DNA from: Lichenicoccus sp965277665
Lineage (GTDB): Bacteria; Pseudomonadota; Alphaproteobacteria; Acetobacterales; Acetobacteraceae
Reading direction: 5' to 3'
NCBI RefSeq assembly: GCF_965277665.1
Contig: NZ_OZ255835.1
Coordinates: 744,001-808,000 of the forward strand
Length of the DNA: 64,000 nucleotides
Under the pieces are notes generated by a model, which did not search any database, was not told the DNA's origin, and saw only the letters and a program-made list of their open reading frames with translations. Position numbers and translations under genes: made by a program. How positions within the stretch are numbered: position 1 is the first letter of the stretch; every line of letters starts with the position of its first letter. Below, piece after piece: positions 7,508 to 17,527 of the stretch.

Positions 7508-8668
7508 TCACTGCATGATGATCTCGACGCGCCGGTTCTGCGGCTCGCGGGTGTTGGGCGCGGTCTGCACCAGCGGATGCGTCTCGCCGTAGCCGTGGAT
7601 GTCGATGGCGGTCTCCGGCACGCCATCGCGCACCAGCTCGGTGCGCACCGCGGTCGCCCGGCGCACCGACAGCGCCTGGTTGTAGGCCTCGCCGCGCTCG
7701 CCGGGCTGGGCGGCCGAGTTGTCGGTATAGCCATTGACCTCCAGGCGCGTGGTCTGCACCCGGGTCGAGGCCTGCGCGGCCTCGGCGATGATCTGGCGCG
7801 CGCGATCGCTCAGCGTCGCGCGGTCCCAGTCGAAGAAGACGAGGTAGGTGCGCGACGGCGCCGGAGCCGGGGCGGTCTCGGCCGGCGGTCCGGGCGGCGG
7901 CGGTGGCGGCGCCGGGTTGAACTCGTAGCGCAGGCCAAGCAGCAGGGAGTGGTTGTAGTCCGACGTGATGTCCTCGTTGCCGCGCGCGACGCCGTACGGC
8001 TTGGGCCCGAAGGCGCCGGCGGTGCCGATGCTGCTGCCGTCGAAACGTTCCGGGCCGAGCACGGAGAAGAAGCGATACTCCGCGGTCATCGACAGCCCGA
8101 CGATCCAGGGCACCGGCAGCGAGACGCCGAACATCGCCTGGTAGGCGAAATTGTCCGACGTGCCGCCGACATGCTCGGCATAGGGATAGTTGGTGCCGGC
8201 GAACTGCGTATCGAGATGGGTCCAGCTATAGCCGGCTCCGACGCCGAGATACGGGTAGATCCAGCTCTTGCCGATATCCATGTCGAACAGCACGTTCGCC
8301 ATGCCGCCGTAGTTCTCCTGGTGGCCGCCGGCCTCGGTCGGGAAGCTGGTGCCGAGGAAATGCTGCAGCGTGTTGTCGCGGTAGTTGCCTTCGAGTTCGA
8401 CCCGCACGCCGTTGCCGAAACCCCAGCCGACGCTGCCGACGCCGGTATAGCCGACATCCCAGCGATCCTTGCCGGACGGGAATTCCGGGCTCAGGCGGAC
8501 GGTCTCGTCCTGCAGGAAATTGGCGCCGCCGCCGAGCCCGACATAGAGGCCGCTCACCGGCTGCGCGCGGGCGTGGCCGCCCAGGAGAGCCGCGAGCAGC
8601 GGCACCGTCAGCATGACCGGCCCGGCGAGCGCGCTGCCGCCCAGCAATCTCGATACGCGCCGCATCAT
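7508..8668 (-). CDS. Outer-membrane beta-barrel protein with OmpA domain
   Basis: Outer-membrane protein of about 386 aa: a signal peptide ending ALLGGHARA, an eight-stranded OmpA-type N-terminal barrel (starts GLYVGLGGGANFLQDE), a proline-rich hinge (PPPPPPGPPAE), and a C-terminal OmpA/MotB peptidoglycan-binding domain (YLVFFDWDRATLSDRA, then EVNGYTDNSAAQPGERGEAYN and NRRVEI). It should tether the outer membrane to peptidoglycan. The start is uncertain: an ATG at 8668 has GGGGG six bases upstream, and a GTG at 8695 follows GGAGG closely. The gene is monocistronic and divergent from the TonB-dependent receptor across a long spacer. Confidence 0.88.
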   Translation of the reverse strand: MMRRVSRLLGGSALAGPVMLTVPLLAALLGGHARAQPVSGLYVGLGGGANFLQDETVRLSPEFPSGKDRWDVGYTGVGSVGWGFGNGVRVELEGNYRDNTLQHFLGTSFPTEAGGHQENYGGMANVLFDMDIGKSWIYPYLGVGAGYSWTHLDTQFAGTNYPYAEHVGGTSDNFAYQAMFGVSLPVPWIVGLSMTAEYRFFSVLGPERFDGSSIGTAGAFGPKPYGVARGNEDITSDYNHSLLLGLRYEFNPAPPPPPPGPPAETAPAPAPSRTYLVFFDWDRATLSDRARQIIAEAAQASTRVQTTRLEVNGYTDNSAAQPGERGEAYNQALSVRRATAVRTELVRDGVPETAIDIHGYGETHPLVQTAPNTREPQNRRVEIIMQ

Positions 8669-8695
8669 CCAGTACCCCCGCACTTCGCCACGCAC

Positions 8696-9225
8696 GACCC
8701 TCCTCAGGATCCTCGTGCGCCTCCACCAACCGTTCCGGTCCTACCGGGTTTTCCGCGCGCATAGAAGAGCCCACGCCGCCAGCCACTATTCGGCGGAGTG
8801 TGTCGTGGCCGGCACGCACACCTCGGCGGGCCGGGGCGTCCGGCCTCCTGGCCCACGCCACCGATCGGCTCGAATGCAACCAGTGTGGTTGCGAAACACT
8901 TCCGCCGGAGCGTTGCAACCAATCCTGTGTCACCGCGGCACAGCCACTAAAACACCCTTCAGAGTGTCACTAGTTGCGAGAAACAAGCCCTCGAAGTCAT
9001 ATAAAGTTTATTTCGGCGGTCATCGCGCAATCTCATTTCCATGCGCCGCATGCTTAGCTGAGTTGCATATTCATCACAGGTGTCCGGGAAGCGTCGTTGC
9101 GGACACAAATGCCGTATCGTTTCGTGACATCCCGTTTAAATCTGGTCAGATCCAGTTGGCTCTTTTTTGAGCCGCATGCCTCAGGCGTCCGGCCGGAGCG
9201 TGCCCTGATACGGAGTGCATGGCCG
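8696..9225. other. Long divergent intergenic region
   Basis: About 530 bp without a credible gene separates the OmpA-like gene from the TonB receptor. The part from about 8940 to 9150 is clearly more A/T-rich than the surroundings and probably holds the promoters. It contains inverted repeats GCAACC-agtgt-GGTTGC near 8876-8892 and GGCTC-tttttt-GAGCC near 9159-9174, and a TGTCCG/CGGACA pair near 9080-9102. I see no cobalamin B12-box or other riboswitch consensus. Regulator identity is unknown. Confidence 0.5.
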
Positions 9226-12096
9226 ATGAACGGTGCCCCAGCCTTGACCCTTCGACTGAGCCTTGCCGGATCGGTGGCCGCCGTGGCGCTGCTGGCGGCG
9301 CATCCTGCAGGCGCGCAGGTCAGTGGCGCCAACTCCATCGCCGCACCGACGGCGGGCGTCGGCAACGCGACAGCGGGCGCGCCGGCCGCCGGGTCCGCCG
9401 AGGATGTGCTGGTCACCGGCTCGCGCCTGCGCACCAGCAACGTGACCAGCGAGGCGCCGATCACCGTGGTGACGTCCAAGCAGATCGAGCAGTCGAGTGC
9501 CCAGACGGTCGAGGACGTGCTGCGCAAGATCCCCTCGGTGGGCAACTCGGGGAACTTCTCCACCACCAACAACGGCGCCAACGGATCGTCCTGCATCGAC
9601 CTGCTCAATCTCGGCATCACCCGCACGCTGGTGCTGGTCGACGGACGCCGCTTCGTCCATTCCGCCTACGGCGTCGGCGATGACTGCGTCGACCTCGACA
9701 CCATCCCGATCCAGATGATCGACCGCATCGAGATCCTCAAGGATGGTGCCTCCACCATCTACGGCGCCGACGCGGTGGCGGGCGTCGTCAACATCATCAC
9801 CAAGAAGAACTTCTCGGGCACGCAGATCAACACGAACGGCAACATCACCGCGTCCGGCGACAACCTGCAGGGCGACATCTCCGGCATCACCGGCTTCGAC
9901 TTCGCGCAGGGTCGCGGCAACTTCACCGTCACCGGCCACTACCTCGACCGCGGTCCTGTCCTGCAGAAGGATCGCGACTGGGCCGATCCGGTGGTCGCCG
10001 GCGATAACGGGCCCGGCAACCCGTACACGATCGGCTCGAGCATTCCTGTGGCGGGTCGATATTTCGGCGCCAATTCGGGCGACGACATCACCACCATCAA
10101 CAACAGGATCGTTCCGTTCTCCAACACCTATAACGGCGCCAACGGCGGGCAGCCGAACATCAATGGCCGCTACGACTACGGCTACGACTCCTACCTGTCG
10201 GATCGCGAGACCCAGGGGAATGTCGCGGCACAGACGCACTACGACGTCAACGACCATTTCACCGCCTACGCCTCGGCGTTCTATACCCACAAGAACACGG
10301 AGGAGCAGCTGTCCGGCCAGCCGGTCACCGGCAACCCCAACACCGCATCCTCGCTCGTCATCCCACAGGGCAACCCTTTCGCCGAGGCGCTCGGCGTCAA
10401 CGAGCCCCTGACCGGGTTTCGCCGCACCACCGACATCGGTCCGCGTGAGACGAAGACCGGAACCGATACCTGGCAGGCGACCATCGGCGCGAAGGGCAAC
10501 ATAACCGGCAACTGGGACTACGACGCCTACTTCACCTACGGCTACTCGGACACCACGATCACGCTCACCAACCAGATCAATTTCGCCAACTTCGAGAACG
10601 CGCTGGGCTCGGATGGCGTTGTCGGCGACCCGTTCAATGCGGGGCTCTGCAGCGCGGCCGCCGGCTGCGCGCTGCTGAACCCGTTCGGCGCCGGCAACAT
10701 CAGCCCGGCTGCCTCCAGGTATGCGTCGTTCGAGGCCAATGCCAACGCGTTCTACCAATTCCGCGATTATGGCGCCACGGTCACCAATAACCATCTGCTG
10801 CAGCTGCCGTACGGCCCGCTTGCGCTGGCCGTCGGCTTCGAATACCGGCAGGAGAACGGAGCGTATCACCCCGACCCGACCATCGAATCCGGCAATTCCA
10901 CCGCGGCGGAGGAATTCCCGACCGGCGGCGGCTTCGATGTGGGCGAGGTGTTCGGCGAGCTGAACATCCCGCTCCTGAAGGATCTGATCGCCGCCAAGGA
11001 TCTGTCCGCCGACGTCTCCGGCCGCTGGTCCGACTACAACACCTTCGGCGGCGTGCAGAACTTCAAGGCCGGCCTGAACTGGTCGCCGACGCAGGATATC
11101 CGCTTCCGGGCCAATATCGGCACCTCGACGCGCCAGCCGGCGATCGCCGAGGCCTTCGGTGGCGATACGCTCAGCTTCGAGCAGGGCACCGATCCGTGCG
11201 CGCAGATCGCCAGCTACGGCGGCCTGGCCGGCAATGTCGGTGCCAACTGCGCGCGGCAAGGGGTGCCGCTCGGCTTCCAGCAGACCGGCACCCAGATCGC
11301 GACATTGATCGGCGGCAATCCGCAGCTGCGGCCCGAGACGTCCCGCACCTATACGATCGGCTCGGTCCTGACGCCGCGCTTCCTGCCGAATTTCTCGGCA
11401 ACCATCGACTACTACCATACCTCGATCAACAACTCGATCGGCGAGGTGCCGGTGCAGTATGTCGAGGACCAGTGCTACACGAGTGCGAATTTCTCCAGCC
11501 CGTTCTGCGCCGACGCCGGCGTGCGCAACGGCTCCGGCAACATCGCGCTTGCCAGCGCGCCCTACCAGAACGAGGGGGTGGTGCGGACCAACGGCATCGA
11601 CTTCGACATGAACTACCTGCTCAAGCTGCGCGACCACAACGCGTTGAGCTTCAGCAACGAGCTGGTCGACACCATCGGCTACACCCAGCAGCTTGTCAGT
11701 GGCGGCGCGTTCGTCAACCTGAAGGGCACGCTCAACACCGTTCTTGGCGGCGGCCTGTATCCGGTCGGCGTTCCGGTCATCCGCGACAACTTCACCGCCA
11801 CCTGGCTGCACGGCCCGTTCAGCTTCAGCTGGACCGTCCGCTACATCGACGGCATGACGTACAACACAGGCGGCGCCAACTTCACCGCGGCGGACCGGTT
11901 CTACAAGACCAACGAGGTCTTCTACCACGACATCGTGGCGGCCTATAACTTCAAGCGGATCCAGCTGATTGCCGGCATCGACAATCTGTTCGACCGGACG
12001 CCGCCCTTCGCGCTGGATACAAACGAGAACACGTCGGCCAATATCTACGACGTGTTCGGCCGTACCTTCTATGCGAGGTTGCAGGTCAAGTTCTGA
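9226..12096 (+). CDS. TonB-dependent outer-membrane receptor
   Basis: A 956-aa gated outer-membrane porin driven by TonB. The start at 9226 gives a signal peptide (VAAVALLAAHPAGAQ). After it come a TonB-box-like EDVLVTGSR, a plug domain (PITVVTSKQIEQSSAQTVEDVL, then LVLVDGRR and IEILKDGASTIYGADAVAGVVNIITKK), and a barrel ending in the outer-membrane sorting residue Phe (ARLQVKF). The plug has a cysteine pair bracketing the LVLVDGRR strand (SSCIDLL and DDCVDLD), possibly a disulfide; further cysteines occur in extracellular loops. The ligand cannot be read from sequence. This subfamily (SusC-unrelated, with long N/G-rich loops) is common for carbohydrates or plant compounds as well as siderophores. 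A tonB gene occurs at 59098, but no exbBD is visible here. Confidence 0.93.
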   Translation: MNGAPALTLRLSLAGSVAAVALLAAHPAGAQVSGANSIAAPTAGVGNATAGAPAAGSAEDVLVTGSRLRTSNVTSEAPITVVTSKQIEQSSAQTVEDVLRKIPSVGNSGNFSTTNNGANGSSCIDLLNLGITRTLVLVDGRRFVHSAYGVGDDCVDLDTIPIQMIDRIEILKDGASTIYGADAVAGVVNIITKKNFSGTQINTNGNITASGDNLQGDISGITGFDFAQGRGNFTVTGHYLDRGPVLQKDRDWADPVVAGDNGPGNPYTIGSSIPVAGRYFGANSGDDITTINNRIVPFSNTYNGANGGQPNINGRYDYGYDSYLSDRETQGNVAAQTHYDVNDHFTAYASAFYTHKNTEEQLSGQPVTGNPNTASSLVIPQGNPFAEALGVNEPLTGFRRTTDIGPRETKTGTDTWQATIGAKGNITGNWDYDAYFTYGYSDTTITLTNQINFANFENALGSDGVVGDPFNAGLCSAAAGCALLNPFGAGNISPAASRYASFEANANAFYQFRDYGATVTNNHLLQLPYGPLALAVGFEYRQENGAYHPDPTIESGNSTAAEEFPTGGGFDVGEVFGELNIPLLKDLIAAKDLSADVSGRWSDYNTFGGVQNFKAGLNWSPTQDIRFRANIGTSTRQPAIAEAFGGDTLSFEQGTDPCAQIASYGGLAGNVGANCARQGVPLGFQQTGTQIATLIGGNPQLRPETSRTYTIGSVLTPRFLPNFSATIDYYHTSINNSIGEVPVQYVEDQCYTSANFSSPFCADAGVRNGSGNIALASAPYQNEGVVRTNGIDFDMNYLLKLRDHNALSFSNELVDTIGYTQQLVSGGAFVNLKGTLNTVLGGGLYPVGVPVIRDNFTATWLHGPFSFSWTVRYIDGMTYNTGGANFTAADRFYKTNEVFYHDIVAAYNFKRIQLIAGIDNLFDRTPPFALDTNENTSANIYDVFGRTFYARLQVKF

Positions 12097-12113
12097 CCCG
12101 GCAAGCTAGCACT

Positions 12114-12262
12114 AGCGGGCTACTGAAAAAGCAAGGCCAGGGCGCTGCCCTGGTCCCGCTGGGGCCCCGTCTTGGAGCAGTGGGGTCCCCAGACCCCGAT
12201 TCTCAAATTTAAGGATTTCAAAGGCTAGCCTTTGATGGGGTCCAGGGGCAAAGCCCTTGGCC
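12114..12262 (+). repeat. Multi-hairpin intergenic repeat, copy C
   Basis: A full-length copy read on the plus strand, beginning 18 nt after the stop of the TonB receptor with AGCGGGCTACTGAAAAAGC and ending GGGGCAAAGCCCTTGGCC. It contains the hairpins CAGGGC-gct-GCCCTG, CTGGGG-loop-CCCCAG with the long variant loop, and CAAAGGC-ta-GCCTTTG. Its far end reaches the stop of the convergent sulfotransferase gene. Confidence 0.88.
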
Positions 12263-12276
12263 TTCACTCGTTGCGA

Positions 12277-14280
<2,004 letters not shown>

Positions 14281-14330
14281 CTGAGTGCAGCGGTCGCATG
14301 ACGCCTTGCTTGGTTCAACGTGAGGAAGAA

Positions 14331-14549
14331 ATGCACATGATGAACAAGGTCATTGCCGGGGTGGCGAGCATCGCCTGCCTGCTCAGTGTCGCCGCGTGCG
14401 ACAATACCTATACCCCATCTGCGCATCATCAGGACGCTGCTTCAACCGGAAGCTTGCTGTCCGGCACGGATACCGGTGCCAATCCGAACGGCACCATGAA
14501 CGACCCGTCGCTCAAATCGAATTTCGGTAGCGGAAACACCGGCCACTGA
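14331..14549 (+). CDS. Small lipoprotein, 72 aa
   Basis: A short gene divergent from the sulfotransferase. The start ATG at 14331 has GAGGAAG five bases upstream. The product has a hydrophobic signal segment (VIAGVASIACLLSV) and a lipobox VAAC, so it is predicted to be a lipid-anchored envelope peptide. The mature part is short and hydrophilic, rich in Asn, Gly, Ser and Thr, with no recognised domain. Function is unknown. Its stop lies 60 bp before the DMT permease gene on the same strand, so they could be co-transcribed. Confidence 0.7.
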   Translation: MHMMNKVIAGVASIACLLSVAACDNTYTPSAHHQDAASTGSLLSGTDTGANPNGTMNDPSLKSNFGSGNTGH

Positions 14550-14608
14550 CGCCATCCAACGCGGCCGGGAACCCGGCCAGCGCCGGGCGCAGCACGACCG
14601 GCCTGGGC

Positions 14609-15481
14609 GTGCTGATGGCGTTCGTCGCCTATGCGACCTACGCGCTCAGCGACGCCTCGATCAAGCTGCTGCACGGCACGCTCGACCCGTTCGAGGTCAT
14701 GTTCATCGCAGCCGCCATGGGCACGCTCGCCATCCCGGCGCTCAAGCAGCGCACCGACGAGTGGCGGGACCTGTTCCGCTCGCGGCGCCGCGCGCTGTGG
14801 CTGATGCGTGCCGCGGCCGCGGCCAGCGGCGCGCTCGCCAGCATCGTCGCCTTCACCCGGCTGCCGATGGCGGAAGCGTTTGCGATCATTTTTCTGCTGC
14901 CGGCGCTGGTCACGGTGCTGTCGGTACTCTTCCTCGGCGAGACAATCGGCTGGCGGCGCTGGAGCGCGGTGGCGGTCGGCTTCATCGGCGTGCTGGTGGT
15001 GCTGCGGCCGGGCTTCCGCGCGCTCGGCATCGGCCATCTGGCGGCGTTCCTGAGCGGCATGTCGGGGGCCGTGACCATCGTCATCCTGCGGGCGCTGGGC
15101 GGCGGCGAGAAGCGCATCTCGCTGTACGGAGCCGGCCTCGCGGGGCCGCTCGTGGTCAGCTTCGTGATGATGCTGCCGCATGTCATCATGCCGAACGGGC
15201 GGCAATGGCTCTGGCTCGCCGGCTGCGGGCTGATGGGCACCTGCGGCAACATCATGATCCAGCTCGCCTCCCGCAACGCCCCCGCCAGCTTGGTGGCGCC
15301 GACCCAGTACAGCCAGATGCTGTGGGCGATCCTGCTGGGGTATGCGGTGTTTCACGACCGGCCGGACGGCTGGATGTATGTGGGCGCCGCCATTATCGTG
15401 GCGTCCGGCCTGTTCACCTTCTCGCGTGAGAAGAAGAAGACGCGCTGGTGGCGCACGACGCCGCCGGTGCATCCGCAGTGA
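14609..15481 (+). CDS. DMT-family permease (two EamA domains)
   Basis: A 290-aa inner-membrane protein with about ten hydrophobic segments arranged as two EamA halves, typical of drug/metabolite transporters that export amino acids or small metabolites. The frame starts near GLGVLMAFVAYATYALSDASIK, where the first helix begins almost at once. Only a GTG (14609) or an ATG (14615) is available downstream of an in-frame stop, so the N-terminus is short. The C-terminus is basic (REKKKTRWWR), consistent with a cytoplasmic end. Substrate is unknown. It converges with the DUF1491 gene. Confidence 0.88.
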   Translation: MLMAFVAYATYALSDASIKLLHGTLDPFEVMFIAAAMGTLAIPALKQRTDEWRDLFRSRRRALWLMRAAAAASGALASIVAFTRLPMAEAFAIIFLLPALVTVLSVLFLGETIGWRRWSAVAVGFIGVLVVLRPGFRALGIGHLAAFLSGMSGAVTIVILRALGGGEKRISLYGAGLAGPLVVSFVMMLPHVIMPNGRQWLWLAGCGLMGTCGNIMIQLASRNAPASLVAPTQYSQMLWAILLGYAVFHDRPDGWMYVGAAIIVASGLFTFSREKKKTRWWRTTPPVHPQ

Positions 15482-15485
15482 CGTC

Positions 15486-15824
15486 TCAGACCAGTTTCGC
15501 CTCGAATGGCGGCATCAGGTCGGGGGCGTCGAATTCCAGCACCCAGAGATCCGGGTCGCGCCCAACCTGGCGCTGCACGTAGGCGTCGGCGGTCGCATCG
15601 TCCACCGGCGTCGCACCCGTGCCGCGCATCCAGGCGGCCTCGCCATCCATGCCGCGCACCTGGCTCAGCACCAGCACGCCGCCGGTGCGGTCGCGCAGCA
15701 CCGCGAGTACCCCGCCGGCATCCGCGTCGCCGCGGCGGAGCACCATGCCCGAGCGCCCTTCCTGGTCGGCGCGACGGATCGCCATGCTGACCCAGAAGCC
15801 GGTCTTCAGTCGCGGCTCGCTCAT
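15486..15824 (-). CDS. DUF1491 family protein
   Basis: A 112-aa cytoplasmic protein matching the DUF1491 pattern of alphaproteobacteria: an N-terminal EPRLKTGFWVSMAIRRAD, a central GDADAGGVLAVL strand pair, and a C-terminal RDPDLWVLEFD. Function is not established. A start at 15824 fits the family better than the longer frame from 15866. It is the last gene of the minus-strand run that begins at gltX and follows the S41 protease by 38 bp. Confidence 0.8.
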   Translation of the reverse strand: MSEPRLKTGFWVSMAIRRADQEGRSGMVLRRGDADAGGVLAVLRDRTGGVLVLSQVRGMDGEAAWMRGTGATPVDDATADAYVQRQVGRDPDLWVLEFDAPDLMPPFEAKLV

Positions 15825-15862
15825 TGTCTTCTGCCCCCGGGTCTCCCGCCCTGGCCCTGCGC

Positions 15863-17527
15863 TCAATCCGAGGCGCCGGCACCCGACACGGTGCCGATAT
15901 CCTCCGGCACCAGGGCGGCATGGTAGCGCACCGGATCGTCGATCAGCGTGCGCGCGGTGTCGAGGTCGGCGTCGGTGCCGATCGCCGCCGGGCAGGCGCT
16001 GCGGATCTCCAGGATGCGCGCCACCGGCAAGGGCGGCCTGGCCTGCCGCTCCTGGCGCAGGGCGTCGTTCATGTCCTGCACCCCATCGGCGAGATCCCGC
16101 ATCGCCTGGTCCAGCGCCGTGTGGCCCAGGCTGGTGCAGACCTGCGGCATGACGCCCAGGCCCTGCAGCGGCCAGCCGAGCGGCGCCAGCACCCGGCTCC
16201 AGGTGACGAACAGCTCGCCGCCGTCCGGCAGTTGCGCGATCGTCTGCACCAGGCCCTTGCCCAGGGTGGCACTCCCGATCACCACCGCGCGGCGGTGGTC
16301 GGCCAGCGCGGCCGCCATGATCTCGGCGGCGCTCGCGGTGCGCCCATCGACCATCACCACGATCGGCAGACCGCCGATGAGGTCGCCGCCCTGCACGCTC
16401 CAGACATGGTTGGCCTGCGGCATGCGGCCGCGGGTCACCACCGCGACCCCGTGGTCGAGCACCAGCGCCACCGAGGTCACCGCCTGCTGCAGCACCCCGC
16501 CGCGATTGCCACGCAGGTCGAACACCAGCCCCTTCACCGCGCCGGACGCAGCCCCGTCGCCGAGTGCCGCCGGCTGCATCGCCTGGTCGAGGAACAGGCT
16601 CATCTCCTGAGCGGTGTCGGCGGAGAAGCCGGTCACCCGCAACACCACGATGTCGCCACTGGAAAAGGCGAACACCGTCTCCGGTGGCACCGCGGCCCGG
16701 GTCAGCACCACGGTCTGCTCCGGCGCGTGCCGCCTGCTGTCCGTCCTGGACATGCGATGGCCGGCATGCGGATCCGGCCCCAGCGTGAGGCTGACGCTGC
16801 TGCCGGGATCGCCGTTCAGCAGCGCGGTGACTGCCGCCTCGTCGAGACCGCGCACCGGTTGCCCGTCGATGGCGAGCAGGCGCATGCCGGCCGAGATGCC
16901 GGCGGCCCAGGCCGGACCATTGGCATTGACCGCGGCGATCGCGATCGCCCGGCCTTCGCGCAGCACGGTCAGCCCGGCGCTCGCCTGCGCGCCGTTGCGG
17001 GCATCGCGGTCGGTGGCGGCGGGGGCAGGCGCGATGTAGCGCGAATACGGGTCGAGGTGGTTGAACAGCTCGTCGAAGAAGCTCTGCACCAGCGCCTGCT
17101 GACCGGCCGCGCGCAGCGGCTCCGACTGCGACCAGGCGGCGCCGGCCATCGCCACGGCAGCCCGCGTCCAGCCGGCGGCGTCGGTCTCCTGCGGTGGCTT
17201 CTGCGCGTACAGCACGCCGTTCGGCGTCACCAGCCGAAGGGTCTTTTCAGTGGCCTCGGGCGTCAGAGCCGGGTCGATCGCGGTCAGCCCGTTCAGGCCC
17301 CACAGGGTGAACTGCCGGCAGCTATAGGCCTCCAAGGTGCGCGGCCGCAGGAAGTTGAGCGCGGCGCCGATCACGCTGCCCAGCATCGCCGGATCGAACG
17401 CACCGGGAGGCTGCCCGCCGGAGATCTGGGTGTCGGCGAAGCCCGGGGCCGGCGCGAACAGCAGCACCAGCGCCAGCATCGCGATGCCCAGCCGGCCCAG
17501 GCACAGGCGGCAGCCGGGGACGCTCAC
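15863..17527 (-). CDS. S41 family periplasmic protease with PDZ domain
   Basis: A 554-aa exported protease-like protein: signal peptide (LGIAMLALVLLFAPAPGFA), an N-terminal helical region, a PDZ domain (about residues 180-250) and an S41 tail-specific protease domain. The catalytic serine lies in GRTASAAEIMAAAL and the general-base lysine in LGKGLVQT, both present; the substrate-binding FDLRGNRGG motif is also intact. It is a paralogue of ctpA at 39420-40850 but differs in N-terminal architecture and has a cysteine-containing C-terminus. The GTG start overlaps the stop of rnr by 4 nt (GTGA), so translation is probably coupled. Substrate is unknown. Confidence 0.85.
   Translation of the reverse strand: MSVPGCRLCLGRLGIAMLALVLLFAPAPGFADTQISGGQPPGAFDPAMLGSVIGAALNFLRPRTLEAYSCRQFTLWGLNGLTAIDPALTPEATEKTLRLVTPNGVLYAQKPPQETDAAGWTRAAVAMAGAAWSQSEPLRAAGQQALVQSFFDELFNHLDPYSRYIAPAPAATDRDARNGAQASAGLTVLREGRAIAIAAVNANGPAWAAGISAGMRLLAIDGQPVRGLDEAAVTALLNGDPGSSVSLTLGPDPHAGHRMSRTDSRRHAPEQTVVLTRAAVPPETVFAFSSGDIVVLRVTGFSADTAQEMSLFLDQAMQPAALGDGAASGAVKGLVFDLRGNRGGVLQQAVTSVALVLDHGVAVVTRGRMPQANHVWSVQGGDLIGGLPIVVMVDGRTASAAEIMAAALADHRRAVVIGSATLGKGLVQTIAQLPDGGELFVTWSRVLAPLGWPLQGLGVMPQVCTSLGHTALDQAMRDLADGVQDMNDALRQERQARPPLPVARILEIRSACPAAIGTDADLDTARTLIDDPVRYHAALVPEDIGTVSGAGASD

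Noticed and set aside
9181..11928. Minus-strand open frame of 915 codons opposite the TonB receptor
   Set aside because: Antisense to a receptor with complete domain signatures. Composition is repetitive and Val/Asp-rich; no motif is seen.
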